A DNA stretch of 64,000 nucleotides from Plantactinospora sp. BC1 (GCF_003030345.1 NZ_CP028158.1:7812001-7876000); one strand, 5' to 3'; positions 42,078 to 51,080 are shown, counted from the first letter of the stretch. Numbers and translations: made by a program. The notes: generated by a model not told the origin, from the sequence alone.

Positions 42078-43137
42078 CTTCGCGGAGCTTGCCGCCCGGG
42101 CCACACCTGCGGACTTCCGCGACGACCCGCTGCCGGGCTGGGCCGGTCTCGGCACACTCTTCGGCGCGCCCGCCGCCCGGCTGGACGAGCTGGGTCAGGT
42201 CGACGGCTGGGCGGTAGCCGCGGTCCCGTTCGACGGTACGGCGAGTTCCCGGCCCGGTGCTGCCGAGGGACCCCGCGCACTCCGGACCGCCAGCGTGGTC
42301 TTCGCGAACTCCCTTGCCAGCCTTGGCACCTGGGAGATGCTCGACACCCGGACCGGAGAGGCGTTCCGGTACGTCGCGCCGCAGGTGGTCGACGTCGGCG
42401 ACCTGCACGTCTATCCCACCGACACCTTCCGGACCTACCAGGCGGTGGCGGCGGAGAGCCGGTCGCTGTGCGCGCGGGCCGGACGGGTGATCTTCCTCAA
42501 CGGCGACCACTCCACCACGTTCGCGACCTTCAGCGGCTTCCGCGCCGCCCAACTGGACCGCGCGGCTGGCCGACGGATCGGCTTCGTCAACATCGACCAC
42601 CACTTCGACTTCGGCAGGTGGAGCGCCCTGCACGGCGCGCTGTACCACGGATCGAACTCGCGTCGGATCAGCGAACTGCCCGGGATGCGGCCCGAGGACA
42701 TCGCCTTCGTCGGCGTCGGCGACACGACCCGGTTCGACCAGTTCCGGTCACTGGTCGAGCAGGGCTTCCAAGTCGTCCCGGCGGCGCGGATCATGCGTAC
42801 CGGCGCCGACGCGGCACTTCGTCCCGTGGTCGAGCGGCTGGCCGCCGTGTGTGACGCCGTCTACGTGTCGCTCGACATCGATGTGCTGGACACCGCCGCG
42901 GTCACCGGGACCGGACACGTGACGATGGGCGGCCTCCAGGTGGCGCACCTGCTCGACGTCTACGAGGTCTTGCGCGAGCTACCGATCGGTGCGCTGGACG
43001 TGGCCGAGATCGCGCCACGGTACGACCCGACCGGCGCGACGGCGCAGGTCGTCGCCCGGCTGCTCTTCGAATTCCTCTTCCGCACCGGCCGCCACGATCC
43101 CGGCCTGCCCCATTGGCGATTCGACGAAGGAGGGTGA
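42061..43137 (+). CDS. Ureohydrolase-fold (agmatinase/arginase family) enzyme
   Basis: The 358-residue protein of the arginase superfamily has all likely metal ligands: H150 in LNGDHS, D179, H181 and D183 in IDHHFDFG, and D272 and D274 in SLDIDVLD. An N-terminal extension of about 50 residues precedes the fold. Such enzymes hydrolyse a guanidino or formimino group, releasing urea (or formamide). In this cluster it probably processes an arginine-derived building block or an intermediate carrying a guanidine group. The GTG overlaps the radical SAM gene, so they are co-translated. The exact substrate cannot be read from the sequence. Confidence 0.85.
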   Translation: MDHLPDFAELAARATPADFRDDPLPGWAGLGTLFGAPAARLDELGQVDGWAVAAVPFDGTASSRPGAAEGPRALRTASVVFANSLASLGTWEMLDTRTGEAFRYVAPQVVDVGDLHVYPTDTFRTYQAVAAESRSLCARAGRVIFLNGDHSTTFATFSGFRAAQLDRAAGRRIGFVNIDHHFDFGRWSALHGALYHGSNSRRISELPGMRPEDIAFVGVGDTTRFDQFRSLVEQGFQVVPAARIMRTGADAALRPVVERLAAVCDAVYVSLDIDVLDTAAVTGTGHVTMGGLQVAHLLDVYEVLRELPIGALDVAEIAPRYDPTGATAQVVARLLFEFLFRTGRHDPGLPHWRFDEGG

Positions 43138-43142
43138 CGATC

Positions 43143-44192
43143 GTGCGATTCGCATCGACCGACCAGTACCTGGACTGCGCGGAGCTGGTCCACGGAGAGG
43201 ACACCGAGGCAGCCGCGCGAGCCCTGGCCGAACGCGCGGTGCCGCTGGTCCAGCGTGCCGGTTCCGTCGTGTTCCGCCTCGGTCGGCTACGGCTCGGCAT
43301 CGAGGACAGCCGTGCGCTGAGCAGGGCGATCTGCGAGGCGCTGCGCCGGGCGCTCGTCGCCGGTGGAGCACCGGCCTCGATGCGGCTGGAGCACGATCGT
43401 GCGCAGTCCACGCACGTTCCGAGCGGATATCCGACCCGTACGCTGCTGCCGCACCACGACGGCCAGCACTGCTCGTACCTCACCCCGAGCACCCGGGACG
43501 ACCCGAGCTGGCTGCCGGAGTGGCGCGAGTTCGGCCGGTCCGGATACACCACGACCCCGGCACACAAGATGTACCAGGGGGTGTTCATCGCGGACCCGGG
43601 CGAGGCGTTGAGCGTGACGACGTACTACGACTGGCTGGACCTGCTGACAACCGTGTACGCCGAGCGTCACCGCCGCCCGGCCGCCGAGGTACCCCTCGGC
43701 GCGGTGGCCGAGTGGTTGGGCCGGAACCTGCGCGCGGCCCTGGACCGGCAGGCCAAGCATGGCAGCCCGTACCCGACGATCGGGGCGATGCTCGGCGTGG
43801 AGGAGCCGATGTGGCACGGCCTCTCCTTCCACCACGCCGAGGCCGAACTCTCCGGCGAGGATCGGGAGCGCTACCCGATGTCGGGTCCGTTGGCCAGAGC
43901 CTGTCCGTGTGGCGACTGCGTCGGGGACACCGCGCGACTTTTCTGCCACCAGACACTGCTGGCGACCGGACGCGACTGGCGGCAGTTTCGCGCGCGCTGG
44001 GAGGTCTGTGCGCCGAGCGAGCGGTTCGACCTGCTCTTCGGGCACAACCTGACCATGCTGCACGGCGGGTTGGCCGGCGGCGGGCACCGGGTGATCGAGC
44101 CGATGTGCCTGGTGGTCGACGAGCCGTCGGGTCCCGAGTACGAGGACTGGCTCGCCGCGTCCTGGCGGCGTCGGCTGCCGGTCGGCGAATGA
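43143..44192 (+). CDS. Probable Fe(II)/2-oxoglutarate-dependent oxygenase (TauD-like)
   Basis: The 349-residue protein has an H-x-D dyad (H104, D106 in LPHHDGQHC) and a C-terminal His/Arg block LHGGLAGGGHRVIEPMCLVV (H about 307, R about 316) that fits the facial triad and 2-oxoglutarate Arg of TauD/clavaminate-synthase-like oxygenases. Between them is a CPCGDC cluster of cysteines, unusual for the family. Start GTG 43143 is chosen because AAGGAGGG lies 8 nt upstream; the ATG at 43113 is inside the previous gene. It would hydroxylate, halogenate or desaturate a cluster intermediate. The family call is by motif only. Confidence 0.65.
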   Translation: MRFASTDQYLDCAELVHGEDTEAAARALAERAVPLVQRAGSVVFRLGRLRLGIEDSRALSRAICEALRRALVAGGAPASMRLEHDRAQSTHVPSGYPTRTLLPHHDGQHCSYLTPSTRDDPSWLPEWREFGRSGYTTTPAHKMYQGVFIADPGEALSVTTYYDWLDLLTTVYAERHRRPAAEVPLGAVAEWLGRNLRAALDRQAKHGSPYPTIGAMLGVEEPMWHGLSFHHAEAELSGEDRERYPMSGPLARACPCGDCVGDTARLFCHQTLLATGRDWRQFRARWEVCAPSERFDLLFGHNLTMLHGGLAGGGHRVIEPMCLVVDEPSGPEYEDWLAASWRRRLPVGE

Positions 44193-45091
44193 TGAGGACC
44201 ACCGATCCGCCGGCCCGGATCGAGGAGTTCGCCGCCAGCGGCGGGTACACGGACCTGCGGCCGCTTGGCCAAGGGCTGGAGTTCCTGGCCTTCGGTGCCA
44301 CGGCGGCGGACGGCTCGCCGGTCGTGCTGCGGACAGCGGTCGGTGCCCGGATCCAGTCCAACGCCAATGACCCGTACGTCGACACCCGGCAACTGCTGCG
44401 TTGGGAGCAGAGCGTCACGGTCCATCTCACCCGGCTGGGTTTCCCCGTCGCCGCCCCGCGCGAGCTGGTCCTCGGCGAGGTCGACGTGCTGATCAGCGAG
44501 TACCTCCCGGACGACGGTCGCGGGGCCGACCAGCAGCAGCTCGGTACCCTGCTACGGCGCCTGCACGACCTTCCGCCGCCGCTGGCCGAACCGGTGGCGG
44601 CGGAGGGAACCACCTCGGCCGAGCTGCTGCCTCGGCGGATCGTCCGCCGCTGGCGGGAGCTGGCCGCCCTGGTGCCGGACCTGCCCACCGCGCCGGACAC
44701 CGAGCGCCTGGCCGCCGAGCTGGCCCGCCCCCGTCCCGGCGCTCTGGTCCACCTCGACGTCCGGGCGGCCAACCTGCGCTGCACCGCCGGCCGGGTGCGG
44801 GGCCTGATCGACTGGTCGAACGCCATGGTCGCCGACCCCGTCCTGGAGCTGGCCCGGCTGGCGGAGTTCGCCCGGCTGCCCGGCAACGGGCTCGATCTCG
44901 ACGCGGTCCTGGCCGGCTACGGGTGTTCCGGGCTGCCGGACTCGCCCACCACCTCGATCTACCGCCTCGACGCCGCGGTGATGCTCGCCGTGGTCTTCCG
45001 CTGCGAGGCACCCGATCCGCAGTTGGGCTCCCGGGCGGTCGACCGCCTCCGCGAGCTGCGGGCCCAGCTCGACCGGGAGCTGAGCCGATGA
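44189..45091 (+). CDS. APH-family kinase
   Basis: The 300-residue kinase-fold protein has a nucleotide-binding N-lobe (LGQGLEFLAFGATAADGSPV) and a catalytic-loop region LVHLDVRAANLRC with metal-binding LIDWSNAMVADPVLELA. The APH family usually has HGD-x-x-x-x-N; here it is HLDVRAAN, with His and Asp displaced but plausible. It may phosphorylate a hydroxyl of an intermediate (activation or self-resistance) or protect the host from the product. The start overlaps the previous stop (ATGATG), and its own stop overlaps the ATP-grasp start, so it belongs to the tight operon. Confidence 0.78.
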   Translation: MMRTTDPPARIEEFAASGGYTDLRPLGQGLEFLAFGATAADGSPVVLRTAVGARIQSNANDPYVDTRQLLRWEQSVTVHLTRLGFPVAAPRELVLGEVDVLISEYLPDDGRGADQQQLGTLLRRLHDLPPPLAEPVAAEGTTSAELLPRRIVRRWRELAALVPDLPTAPDTERLAAELARPRPGALVHLDVRAANLRCTAGRVRGLIDWSNAMVADPVLELARLAEFARLPGNGLDLDAVLAGYGCSGLPDSPTTSIYRLDAAVMLAVVFRCEAPDPQLGSRAVDRLRELRAQLDRELSR

Positions 45092-46341
45092 GGCACGTAC
45101 TGCTGGTCGGCGGCGGCAGCCCGCTTCCGCAGCGGATCCGTTCCCTGCGCGACCCGGTGCGGACCTCGGTCATGGTGCGTAACCGCAACTTCGGCGATGT
45201 CCCGGAACCCGGCGAGAACGTCCGGGTCCTCGGCATGCGGGACGAGGCTCCGGCCGAGGAGTGGGTACGGACCGCGGCGGCGATCCACGAGTGCGACCCG
45301 TTCGACGGGATCGGCGCCTTCGCCGAGGACGACCAGGACAAGGCGGCGGCGATCGCCGCGAAACTCGGGCTGCGCTTTCACGCCGTGGGCACCGTCGAGT
45401 CGGTGTACGACAAGCTCCGGATGCGCGAGCGGCTGGCCGCCGCCGGAGTCGAGACGGTCCCGGCCGTCGCGGTGGAGTCCGCCGACGACGTGCGCGCGTT
45501 CGCCCGCCAGGTCGGCTACCCCGTGATCGTCAAACCGCGGACCGGTACCGGAAGCGCCGGTGTGGTGGCCGTCCGGGCCGAGCCGGACGTCGCCGAGGCC
45601 GTCGACTGGGCGGTCGGCACCGGCGTCCACGGAAACCGCCTGGTCATGGCGGAGCCGCTGCTCACCGGCCGGGAACTGACGGTGGAGGCGTTCTCCGAGG
45701 ACGGCGTGCACCGACTGGTGGGCACGACACAGAAGTCTCGGAGCCCCCGGCACTACGTCGACGTCGGCCACTGGATGCCGGCGACCCTGCGCCCCGACGA
45801 GACCGACCTCGTCTGGTCGCACGTCGCCCGGATGCTGGACGCGCTGGGCATCGGGTACGGGCCGACGCACACCGAGCTGATCCTGACCGGGGCCGGACCG
45901 CGCGTGGTGGAGACACACATCCGCTGTGCGGGCGACCACCTGCCGGTGCTGGCGCAGGACGTCCGGGGAGTCGACCTGTACGAGCTCACCGCCCGGCAGG
46001 TGGCTGGCGAGCGGGTACTTCCGGTCCTGGACCAGCAGCTCGCGAACCCGGCGAGCGGCGGTGCCGCGGTCTGGTACGCGGCCCCGGCCGCACGGGGAGT
46101 GCTGGTCTCCGTCGACAACCTGGCGGAGGCGCAGGCGCTGGAGGGGGTCCGGGCCATCGAGGTGCTGGTGCCGCAGGGCAGCGACTTCGACGGCATCCGG
46201 GTGTCGGACTCGTTCGGGCGGGTAGTGGGCTGCCGGGCCGTGGGCCCGGACGGGGAGCGGGCCGCGCGGACCGCGCGCGAGGCGTTGGCGGCACTGGTCT
46301 TCGCGGTGCGCTGTACGGTGACGGACAACGACTTTGACTGA
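45088..46341 (+). CDS. ATP-grasp ligase (peptide/amide-forming)
   Basis: The 417-residue ATP-grasp protein has an N-terminal preATP-grasp domain (1-105). The ATP-grasp core includes VGYPVIVKPRTGTGSAGVVAV, ELTVEAFSEDGVHRLVGTT and the metal-binding VVETHIRCAGDHLP (acidic E and H/R cluster). The C-terminal domain (about 315-417) is characteristic of L-amino acid ligases (BacD type). It activates a carboxylate as acyl phosphate and joins it to an amine. Both flanks overlap neighbouring genes. It probably forms an amide bond in the product without a carrier protein. Confidence 0.88.
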   Translation: MRHVLLVGGGSPLPQRIRSLRDPVRTSVMVRNRNFGDVPEPGENVRVLGMRDEAPAEEWVRTAAAIHECDPFDGIGAFAEDDQDKAAAIAAKLGLRFHAVGTVESVYDKLRMRERLAAAGVETVPAVAVESADDVRAFARQVGYPVIVKPRTGTGSAGVVAVRAEPDVAEAVDWAVGTGVHGNRLVMAEPLLTGRELTVEAFSEDGVHRLVGTTQKSRSPRHYVDVGHWMPATLRPDETDLVWSHVARMLDALGIGYGPTHTELILTGAGPRVVETHIRCAGDHLPVLAQDVRGVDLYELTARQVAGERVLPVLDQQLANPASGGAAVWYAAPAARGVLVSVDNLAEAQALEGVRAIEVLVPQGSDFDGIRVSDSFGRVVGCRAVGPDGERAARTAREALAALVFAVRCTVTDNDFD

Positions 46342-47587
46342 CCGGATCGCGACCTCGCTGGCGGACATCGAAGCCGCTGTCTGGGACCGTGCCGGGTGCA
46401 GCTCCTCGGTCTACCTCACCCACGCCTGGCTCTGCTCGGTCGAGGGACGAATCTCGCCGACGCAGTTCTACCTGCTCTCCGGCCCTGACTCGCGACCCAG
46501 CGGGCGGCTCAGCTGTTACCTGCTCCCCGAGCCGGCCGGGAACTACGCGACCTTCGATCCGGTCGAGACGCTGCTCGTCGCGGACTCGCGCGCCCGGGTG
46601 ACCGGGTACGGCGCCGAGGGGGACGCCGACGCCTACGATGCCGCGCTCGCCGAGGTGGCCCGGAATCGCGCCACGCTGTATCCGGCGCTGGTCTGCGCGG
46701 TGCCGAACGGCTACCTGGCCGGGATCGACCGGGCGCGCACCGGCGGCCCCGACCCGGACCGAGCCGCCCCGGACCGAGCCGACCCGGACGGAACCGACCC
46801 GGACGGAGCCGTGCTGACGCACCTGCTCGACCGCTTCGAGGCACTGGCCCGCTCGGTGGGGGCGCGTACGGCCGCCGTGCTGTACGTGCCGGACGGCGAC
46901 CTCGCCCTGGCCCGGCAGTTGCGGGTTCGCGGCTACGTGGAGGCCGTGGCCGGCGCGAACAGCGTGCTGGAGGTCCCCGCCGGCACCTTCGAGGACTACC
47001 TGGGCGGCCTGCGCGGCATCAGGGCCAGGAAGGAGGTCGAGCGTTTCCGGGGGTACGGCCTCACCGTCGAGATCTGCGACAGTTCGGTCCTCGACGAGCG
47101 CCTTGCCGAGCTTCAGCTCCAGCACTACCGGCAGTACGGGTTGCGGGGATCGCTGGACCACGTGCTGCGTTCCTTCCGGGAAACCCGACGGCATCTCGGG
47201 GACAAGCTGCGGGTCATCCGGGTCCACCGGAGGGAGACGATCGTCGGCTTCCACTCCGGTTTCCGGTACGGACGCAGCCTCTTCAGCCGCTACGGGGCCT
47301 TCGACAGGGACCTGCTCGGCCGGGAGACCTTCGCGCACTTCAACCTCCAGTACTACGAGATGGTTCGGCTGGCGCAGGCGGAGGGGGTGCGGGAAATCCA
47401 CTATGGACTGGGCAGCTATCCGACCAAGGTGCGCCGGGGTTGCCGGCTCGACGCGTTGCGCACCTTCGTCCGACCGATGGCCACCGGGCCGGCGACGTCG
47501 GCCCTGGCCACCTGCTGGCGCCTGCTCGGCCGGGCGAACGAACGCGAGATCGCCGCGGTGACGGGAGGGGTGCAGCATGACACGTGA
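46334..47587 (+). CDS. FemAB/GNAT-fold peptidoglycan-type acyltransferase, copy 1
   Basis: The 417-residue protein resembles the bacterial FemAB-like group with two GNAT lobes; the C-terminal lobe includes LRVIRVHRRETIVGFHSGFRYG, FAHFNLQYYEMVRLAQAEGV and IHYGLGSYPTKVRRGC. A low-complexity acidic linker (repeated PDPDR/PDGTD) splits it near residues 138-160. The start is an unusual TTG overlapping the ATP-grasp stop, read as L-T-D-R. Family members transfer aminoacyl groups from tRNA or CoA to an amine. It probably adds an amino acid in this pathway. It is a paralogue of the protein at 48281. Confidence 0.75.
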   Translation: MTDRIATSLADIEAAVWDRAGCSSSVYLTHAWLCSVEGRISPTQFYLLSGPDSRPSGRLSCYLLPEPAGNYATFDPVETLLVADSRARVTGYGAEGDADAYDAALAEVARNRATLYPALVCAVPNGYLAGIDRARTGGPDPDRAAPDRADPDGTDPDGAVLTHLLDRFEALARSVGARTAAVLYVPDGDLALARQLRVRGYVEAVAGANSVLEVPAGTFEDYLGGLRGIRARKEVERFRGYGLTVEICDSSVLDERLAELQLQHYRQYGLRGSLDHVLRSFRETRRHLGDKLRVIRVHRRETIVGFHSGFRYGRSLFSRYGAFDRDLLGRETFAHFNLQYYEMVRLAQAEGVREIHYGLGSYPTKVRRGCRLDALRTFVRPMATGPATSALATCWRLLGRANEREIAAVTGGVQHDT

Positions 47588-48284
47588 CGCCGAGGCGTAT
47601 CTCTTCGACGGCGCCGGTACCCTCTTCGACTGCCACCCGACGCTCGCCGAGTACATCGCGCAGACCAGCCGGAGCTTCGGGTTCACCATCGAGCCGGCCG
47701 ACGCCGGGCAGGCGCTGGCCACGGTCGGCGGCGCGTACGGTTGGCCGGACGACACCGATGACGTCGCGGCGCGGAAGGCCGGATGGCTGGCCTTCTTCGA
47801 CCGGGTACTGCTGACCTGCGGTGCCCGGCACCACCGGGCCGAGCACGCCGAGGTGGTGGCGAACTTCGTGCTCGACCCGGGCAGCTACCTCCGCTACGAC
47901 GATGCCCTGCCCATCCTGCGCGCGGTGCGGGACGGTGGGCTCAAGCTCGGGCTGGTCTCCAACTTCGACAGATGGCTGCGGGACGTGTTGCGGAAGCTGG
48001 ACCTGCTGGACTACTTCGACGTGGTCACGATCTCGACCGAGGTCGGCGTGGCGAAGCCGGATCCGCGCATCTTCCGGGCGGCGCTGGGCCAGCTCGGCGT
48101 ACCCGCCGGGCGTTCGGTCTTCGTCGGCGACTCGCTCCTCGCCGACGTGGCCGGCGCGCAGGCCGCCGGCATGATCCCGGTGTTGCTCGACCGCGACGGC
48201 ACCCACCCGGACCATCCGGGGTGGCGGGTGCGGTCCCTCGACGAGCTGCACCGGTGCATTGCGACCGGTCCGGGCAGGGGGTGA
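47577..48284 (+). CDS. HAD-superfamily hydrolase
   Basis: The 235-residue HAD fold has nucleophile Asp in YLFDGAGTLFD, motif II GLVSNFD, motif III VAKPDPRIF and motif IV VFVGDSLLADV. The second Asp of the usual DxD is Ala, as in dehalogenase-like members, so a classical phosphatase mechanism may be altered. It overlaps the FemAB-type genes on both sides. It could dephosphorylate the product of the APH-type kinase, a phosphorylation/dephosphorylation pair being seen in some antibiotic pathways; this is inference. Confidence 0.85.
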   Translation: MTRDAEAYLFDGAGTLFDCHPTLAEYIAQTSRSFGFTIEPADAGQALATVGGAYGWPDDTDDVAARKAGWLAFFDRVLLTCGARHHRAEHAEVVANFVLDPGSYLRYDDALPILRAVRDGGLKLGLVSNFDRWLRDVLRKLDLLDYFDVVTISTEVGVAKPDPRIFRAALGQLGVPAGRSVFVGDSLLADVAGAQAAGMIPVLLDRDGTHPDHPGWRVRSLDELHRCIATGPGRG

Positions 48285-49417
48285 CGGTGACCGATCCACC
48301 CCGGGTGACCGTGGCCGGGTCGCTCTCGGAGGTCGAGCCGGCCCGGTGGGCGAGCCTGGCCACGGGCTGGCCGGTCGAGCTGTCGCACGCCTGGCTCAGG
48401 GCGGAGGAGGGCCGGACCGCCGCCGCGCAGTGGTACCTGCTCGCCTGGCGCCCCGACGGCCGGTTGCTCGGAGCCCTTGCCGCCTACCTGTTCGACGGCC
48501 CCATCACGCACACCGCTTACCCGGTGCAGAGCGTACTGCGCGGCACCTCGCAGGATCTCGACCCGGCGCTGCATCCCAGCCTGGTCTGCGTGGCACCCGG
48601 GTCCTACCGTCCAGGACTGCTCTCCGACCGGACGCTGGACCCGGAGTCGACCATGCGGGTCCGGGAGGCGCTCCTCACGGCGTTCGAGGAGCACGCGCGC
48701 GACCTCGGCTGCGCCGCGATCTCGGTCATGCACGTCTCCGGCGGAGACACCGGGCTGGCCGGGTTGCTGGCCGGACGCGGGTACGCGAAGGCTCTGGTGA
48801 GCGCCGACGCCGTGCTCCGGGTGCCGGCCGGCTCGTTCCCCGACTACCTGGCAACGCTGCCCCCGGACCGGCGCCGCAAGGTACGTCGAGAGCGGCGGAC
48901 GTTCCTGGACAGCGGCGTCACGGTGCACGCCGGGGGCGCCGAGCTGCTCACCGAGAGCCTGGCACCACTGCTGGTGGATCACTACCGACGGTACGGCCAC
49001 CCGGCGGACGAGCGTGGTGTGCTCGACCGGTTCCACCGCGTCCGGCGACAGGGCGAGCTACGGGTCTTCCTCGCCCGTGCCGGCGACGAGATCGCCGGCT
49101 TCTCCGCGTTCTTCACCGACGGCGCGGACCGTCTCGTGGGCCGGCTGTACGCCGCGCGGTCGGCCGGCGCGTTCGAGTACTTCAACCTGGTCTACTACGA
49201 GCCGATCACGGCGGCCGCCCGAGACGGAATCCGGGCGATCCACTACGGCTCGGAGTCGTTCGACGCGAAGGTGTTCCGCGGCTGCACCCTTCGCCCGCTG
49301 TACGGACACTTCGGGTCGGTCGCCGGTCACGCCGGGACGCTGTCCCGGATGGCGTACGAGCGTTGCGCGGCGGAACGGACGAGGTTGCGCGACTTCGTGC
49401 CGTACCTGGCGGAGTGA
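48281..49417 (+). CDS. FemAB/GNAT-fold acyltransferase, copy 2
   Basis: The 378-residue paralogue of the protein at 46334 shares the N-terminal LSHAWLRAEEGR, the central RRRKVRRERRTFLDSGVTV and the C-terminal GAFEYFNLVYYEPITAAA plus FDAKVFRGCTLRP blocks. It has no signal peptide or membrane helix, so it is a cytoplasmic transferase. Start GTG 48281 overlaps the HAD stop (GTGA); GTG 48287 is an alternative. The two copies in one operon suggest two successive amide or ester transfers in the product. The donor (aminoacyl-tRNA or CoA) cannot be told from the sequence. Confidence 0.75.
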   Translation: MTVTDPPRVTVAGSLSEVEPARWASLATGWPVELSHAWLRAEEGRTAAAQWYLLAWRPDGRLLGALAAYLFDGPITHTAYPVQSVLRGTSQDLDPALHPSLVCVAPGSYRPGLLSDRTLDPESTMRVREALLTAFEEHARDLGCAAISVMHVSGGDTGLAGLLAGRGYAKALVSADAVLRVPAGSFPDYLATLPPDRRRKVRRERRTFLDSGVTVHAGGAELLTESLAPLLVDHYRRYGHPADERGVLDRFHRVRRQGELRVFLARAGDEIAGFSAFFTDGADRLVGRLYAARSAGAFEYFNLVYYEPITAAARDGIRAIHYGSESFDAKVFRGCTLRPLYGHFGSVAGHAGTLSRMAYERCAAERTRLRDFVPYLAE

Positions 49418-49424
49418 TCGTCGG

Positions 49425-50660
49425 ATGACGTCGTCGGCGGGTGGGGTCTACGCCGCCCTGGCGGAGCGGCGGTTCCGGTCGTACTGGATCAGCCAACTGC
49501 CGTCGCTGCTGGGTGACGCCCTCGTCCCGGTGACGCTGAGTTTCGCGGTGCTCGGCGGGGGCGGCTCGGCGGCCGATCTCGGCCTGCTGCTTGCCGCACA
49601 GTTGCTTCCGCAGATCCTGCTGCTGGGCCCCGGTGGGGTACTCGCCGACCGCGTGTCGCGGGTTCGGCTGATGGTCGCCGCCGACGTGCTGCGCGGTCTT
49701 GCCCAACTGACCACCGCTGCCCTGCTGCTCACCAACCAGACGTGGCTTTCGATGGTCCTCCCGCAACTGCTGCTCGGCGCGGCGGCGGCGGTGTTCCGGC
49801 CGGCCGCGTACGGGTTGATCCCTTCGCTGGTCTCGAAGCCCCGGCTGCACAGCGCCAACGCCCTGGTCACCGCGTCGACGACGGTCACGGCGATGGTCGG
49901 CCCACTGATCGCCGCGCTGCTGCTGGCCGTGATGCCGGCCGGCCTTGTCGTCGCCGTGGACGGCCTGAGCTATCTGGTCAGCGCGTTCGCGCTGGTGGTG
50001 TTCCGGCTCGGCGGCAGGGCACCGGACCGGTCCGGGCACCAGAGCTTTCTGCGTGACGCCCGGGCCGGCCTCACCGAGATCCGGACGCGTCCCTGGATCT
50101 GGATCGGCCTGATCTGCACCGCCGTCTCCCTGACGCTGGTCACCTCACCGTTTCTGGTCCTCGGACCGCTGGTGGCCGAGAGGTCCTTCGGCGGGGCGTC
50201 GACCTGGGCGGTCTGGCTCGTCGCCTTCAGCATCGGCGAGTTGGTTGGCAGTTATCTCGCGGCACGGGTCAGACCGGAACGTCCGGCCCTGTGGGCGTCC
50301 GCCGCGCTGATCCTGTTGGCGATCCCACCCCTGCTCCTGGCCCTACCCGCGTCCGCGCCCGCGATCACCGCGGCGGAGGCCGGTGCCGGCCTGGCCATCG
50401 GCTGGCACGCCGTGCTCTGGTCCACCGCCATACAGTCCGACGTGCCCGACGAGGCGATGTCCAAGGTGGGCGCGATGGTGACCTTCGGCTCGTTCGCCCT
50501 GCAACCGCTCGGCTTGGCGGTCACCGGCCCGTTCTCCGAAGTTGTGGGTGTCGAAACGGTCTTCTGGATCGCCAGCGTCAGCGCACTCCTCTCGACCGGC
50601 GTCCTCGTCGCCTCACGGTCGATCCGACGCTTCGTGGTCGTGCCGGCGTCGTCGGCCTGA
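49425..50660 (+). CDS. MFS exporter
   Basis: The 411-residue MFS-fold protein has twelve predicted helices, a cytoplasmic loop GVLADRVSRVRLMVAADVLR (motif A type) and the typical halves of an enterobactin-exporter-like family. It begins with a short soluble N-terminus and the first helix SQLPSLLGDALVPVTLSF. It very likely exports the cluster product or gives self-resistance. It is the last gene of the tight operon that starts at 40722; the ATG at 49425 lies 7 nt after the previous stop. Confidence 0.9.
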   Translation: MTSSAGGVYAALAERRFRSYWISQLPSLLGDALVPVTLSFAVLGGGGSAADLGLLLAAQLLPQILLLGPGGVLADRVSRVRLMVAADVLRGLAQLTTAALLLTNQTWLSMVLPQLLLGAAAAVFRPAAYGLIPSLVSKPRLHSANALVTASTTVTAMVGPLIAALLLAVMPAGLVVAVDGLSYLVSAFALVVFRLGGRAPDRSGHQSFLRDARAGLTEIRTRPWIWIGLICTAVSLTLVTSPFLVLGPLVAERSFGGASTWAVWLVAFSIGELVGSYLAARVRPERPALWASAALILLAIPPLLLALPASAPAITAAEAGAGLAIGWHAVLWSTAIQSDVPDEAMSKVGAMVTFGSFALQPLGLAVTGPFSEVVGVETVFWIASVSALLSTGVLVASRSIRRFVVVPASSA

Positions 50661-50690
50661 CACGTCCGCGCGAAACCGGTTCCGGAGCAC

Positions 50691-50804
50691 CGGGAAGCGC
50701 GCGGAACTGTCGCCGCCACGCGACGGGGAGCAACTGCGGAAATCCGCCGGGAAGCGTGCGGAACTGTCGCTGCGGTGCGACGGGAGCAACTGCGGAATTT
50801 CCGC
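50691..50804. repeat. 57-bp tandem duplication with inverted repeats
   Basis: Copy 1 (50691-50747) and copy 2 (50748-50804) share CGGGAAGCG, GCGGAACTGTCG, AGCAACTGCGGAA and TCCGC, with about six substitutions and two single-base indels. Each copy ends in an inverted repeat GCGGA-N2/3-TCCGC. It lies 30 bases after the MFS stop. Confidence 0.85.
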
Positions 50805-50805
50805 A
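50791..50805. promoter_or_regulatory. Putative cluster operator, palindrome TGCGGAATTTCCGCA
   Basis: A perfect 15-bp palindrome at the end of the second 57-bp repeat. A site differing at only two positions (TGCGGAATACCCGCA) lies at 55747-55761 upstream of the PhyH gene. Sharing between two promoter regions of the same cluster suggests a regulator-binding site, but no regulator gene is in the window. Confidence 0.5.
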
Positions 50806-51080
50806 CCCGTGACCGCCGCACACCGGAGGCGTGCGAGAGCGGGGTCTCGCGCTCGTCCGTCGACCCGTTCGCAACCGAGGAACGGCACAGCGGGTGCAGG
50901 GCTCTCGATTATGTCATGGTCGGCTCCGTTCGTCGGCGCTTTGCCGGGACCGATCCGGTCAGCGAATACGGGGCCGCGACGGCCTTGCTGGTATCAGTCG
51001 GGTGCTCCTAAGCTGGCTGAAACGATCCGCCCGTAGCCTCGCCGATCCTGCGTTTGTGTCGGCGCCGGGCAGTACAGCGA

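Larger units (their letters stand above)
50661..51080. promoter_or_regulatory. Promoter region of the AHBA synthase operon
   Basis: About 420 bases with no gene. They hold a 57-bp tandem repeat (50691-50804) with embedded inverted repeats, the likely control region of the AHBA synthase operon. Beyond the repeat nothing distinct is seen. The AHBA synthase ATG at 51081 has only a weak ribosome binding site. Confidence 0.55.

Noticed and set aside
42989-44188. Long N-terminal extension of the APH-like kinase
   Set aside because: This part lies over the oxygenase gene in another frame and is Arg-rich; MMRTTDPP at 44189 is the coupled start.
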